45,999 bases of DNA from an uncultured Ectothiorhodospiraceae bacterium (lineage in GTDB: Bacteria > Pseudomonadota > Gammaproteobacteria > S012-40), in assembly GCA_945787125.1 (NCBI GenBank), contig CALZHW010000005.1, positions 7,848 to 53,846 on the forward strand. The letters run 5' to 3'. Both the position numbers and the translations under genes were made by a program. Under the pieces are notes generated by a model that worked only from the letters and a program-made list of their open reading frames with translations, had not been told where the DNA came from and ran no database searches. This document shows, in pieces, positions 45,206 to 45,999 of this stretch; position 1 is the stretch's first letter, and the number at the start of each line of letters is the position of its first letter.

Positions 45206-45648
45206 CTATAAGATAGAAAAGGGTAGCGTCCCCTTTCCATCATACATAAAACATGCCCCAAGCCAACACATACCATTCAAACCATCCAGCAGCACCCTGA
45301 TCTCAGCCTGTGTTAAAACAACTGGTAACTTTTGTTTTTTCTTAGGCCGAACAAATCCACCAATATCTTCAATCGGTTTCTTTAGTACTTTGTAGAGAAA
45401 TATCAACGCATTAAGCGCCTGGCTTTGAGTATTAGGTGCAACATTCCTATCGATAGCAAGATGTGTAAGAAACTCAACGATCTCCGTAGACCTCATCCCC
45501 AAAGGATGCCGCTTTTTATGAAAATTAATGAAGCGTCATCCCACATAGTGTAAGCATCCTCAGTACGCAAACTGTAGTGTTTTAATCGAATAGCAATTCT
45601 GACTTGATCCAGCAACGGTATATTTTGACTGTTATTCACTACTCTCAT
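45206..45648 (-). pseudogene. Truncated and frameshifted integron-type tyrosine integrase
   Basis: The N-terminal domain of IntI-like integrases can be read: LLDQVRIAIRLKHYSLRTEDAY from the ATG at 45648, then a one-base frameshift near 45536-45541, RFINFHKKRHPLGMRSTEIV, HLAIDRNVAPNTQSQALNALIFLYK and RPKKKQKLPVVLTQAE. The match stops after GMCWLGACFMYDGKG near 45235. The catalytic domain with the Arg and the HxxR and Tyr residues is absent, so the gene is dead. No attI or attC sites were recognised nearby. The 45649-45884 stretch upstream is AT-rich and shows nothing else. Confidence 0.85.
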
Positions 45649-45884
45649 CCTTCGGCCACTAAATATAATTATTTTTTTATGCAGTACATTATGAATACAA
45701 CTAATTTCAAATAAATTTCTCCTAGTCTTTGTCGTAATTTACCGTATGTTTTACAATCCATCCATTTAGGTCAAAAAACAACTCAAACAAGACGTATAAG
45801 ACATTGAAATACATATATTTTATCTAAGGCTTGCCAGAAAGAAAAAAATGAGCAAAGATATTAACTGAGATAAGTGAGGGAAAT

Positions 45885-45922
45885 ACGACAAATTTGTCGT
45901 GTTTAATTACGACAGCTGTCGT
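45885..45922. promoter_or_regulatory. Pair of perfect palindromes sharing ACGACA/TGTCGT arms
   Basis: ACGACAAATTTGTCGT (45885-45900) and ACGACAGCTGTCGT (45909-45922) have the same arms with different centres (AATT/GC). TATAGT at 45928-45933 just downstream could be a -10. Two copies of one operator in front of a promoter is the likely reading; the regulator is unknown (BlaI/CopY-type sites have a similar look). Confidence 0.6.
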
Positions 45923-45941
45923 CTACTTATAGTTAGATTCG

Positions 45942-45956
45942 CCGATCTAGGATCGG
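45942..45956. promoter_or_regulatory. Third perfect palindrome near the right edge
   Basis: CCGATC-TAG-GATCGG, six-base arms with a three-base centre. It is between the ACGACA palindromes and the LexA box; could be leader RNA hairpin or a separate operator. Confidence 0.4.
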
Positions 45957-45963
45957 AGAAGAT

Positions 45964-45991
45964 TGACGAAATACTGTATACATGTACAGTA
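45964..45991 (+). promoter_or_regulatory. SOS (LexA) box with promoter for a gene beyond the right edge
   Basis: TACTGTATACATGTACAGTA (45972-45991) has the full CTGT-N8-ACAG consensus. TTGACG (45964-45969) gives a good -35, and TACAGT (45986-45991) a -10 at 16-bp spacing, so the box covers the promoter. The controlled gene is outside the window. Confidence 0.75.
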
Positions 45992-45999
45992 TTGTATAT

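Noticed and set aside
45120-45240. attC or attI site next to the integrase relic
   Set aside because: The hairpin at 45164-45194 lacks the RYYYAAC core sites and bulged architecture of attC.

Overview
This window reads as chromosomal DNA of a gammaproteobacterium with moderate to low GC. The main clue is the order map-rpsB-tsf-pyrH-frr-uppS-cdsA-dxr-rseP-bamA-skp-(lpxD)-fabZ-lpxA-lpxB-rnhB, the classic translation / envelope / lipid A supercluster of that class. All genus-level guesses are withheld. A SoxK-like lipoprotein and an assimilatory nitrate cluster would fit a free-living, possibly sulfur-oxidising bacterium, but that is inference.

Layout. (1) 1-4280, minus strand: map, glnD and apaH (cut by the window edge), each overlapping the next by a few bases. 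(2) 4408-18416, plus strand: the supercluster, starting with a strong promoter and a structured rpsB leader. An intrinsic terminator sits between rpsB and tsf. After that come tightly packed, often 4-bp-overlapping genes. The lpxD position between skp and fabZ holds only a decayed remnant (in-frame stops, frameshifts, large deletions), so the UDP-3-O-acyl-glucosamine N-acyltransferase must be supplied from elsewhere. (3) 18439-27151, accessory and mixed: a lipoprotein and an exported trypsin-fold protease with an inserted PA domain (minus), a small periplasmic protein and a DUF3754-like membrane protein (plus), then a minus-strand set xseA - M23 peptidase - small unknown protein - response regulator with a degenerate phosphatase and an ATPase domain, and a SoxK-like lipoprotein. 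(4) 27356-33611, plus strand: guaB, guaA, tadA, trmO and a SOS-controlled lexA-sulA operon. (5) 33854-43904, nitrogen oxide metabolism: an NsrR-type repressor, a PP2C phosphatase-protein kinase fusion and a NarK/NasA-type nitrate transporter on the minus strand, with nirB, nirD and a molybdopterin nitrate reductase on the plus strand. Nitrate is imported, reduced to nitrite and then to ammonium. The kinase/phosphatase is a plausible post-translational regulator and NsrR a nitric-oxide-responsive one. (6) 43905-45999: repeats, a group 1 truncated hemoglobin with a membrane-binding-like N-terminus, a broken integron-type integrase, and a dense operator region with a near-perfect LexA box controlling a gene beyond the right edge.

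Three unrelated families of short palindromic, MITE-like elements sit in the intergenic gaps. Family 1 (about 190 bp) has two full copies flanked by short direct repeats and at least three fragments. Family 2 is flanked by CTAG and lies between guaB and guaA. Family 3 is flanked by TTA/TTAG after the nitrate reductase gene. I saw no rRNA, tRNA or CRISPR array.
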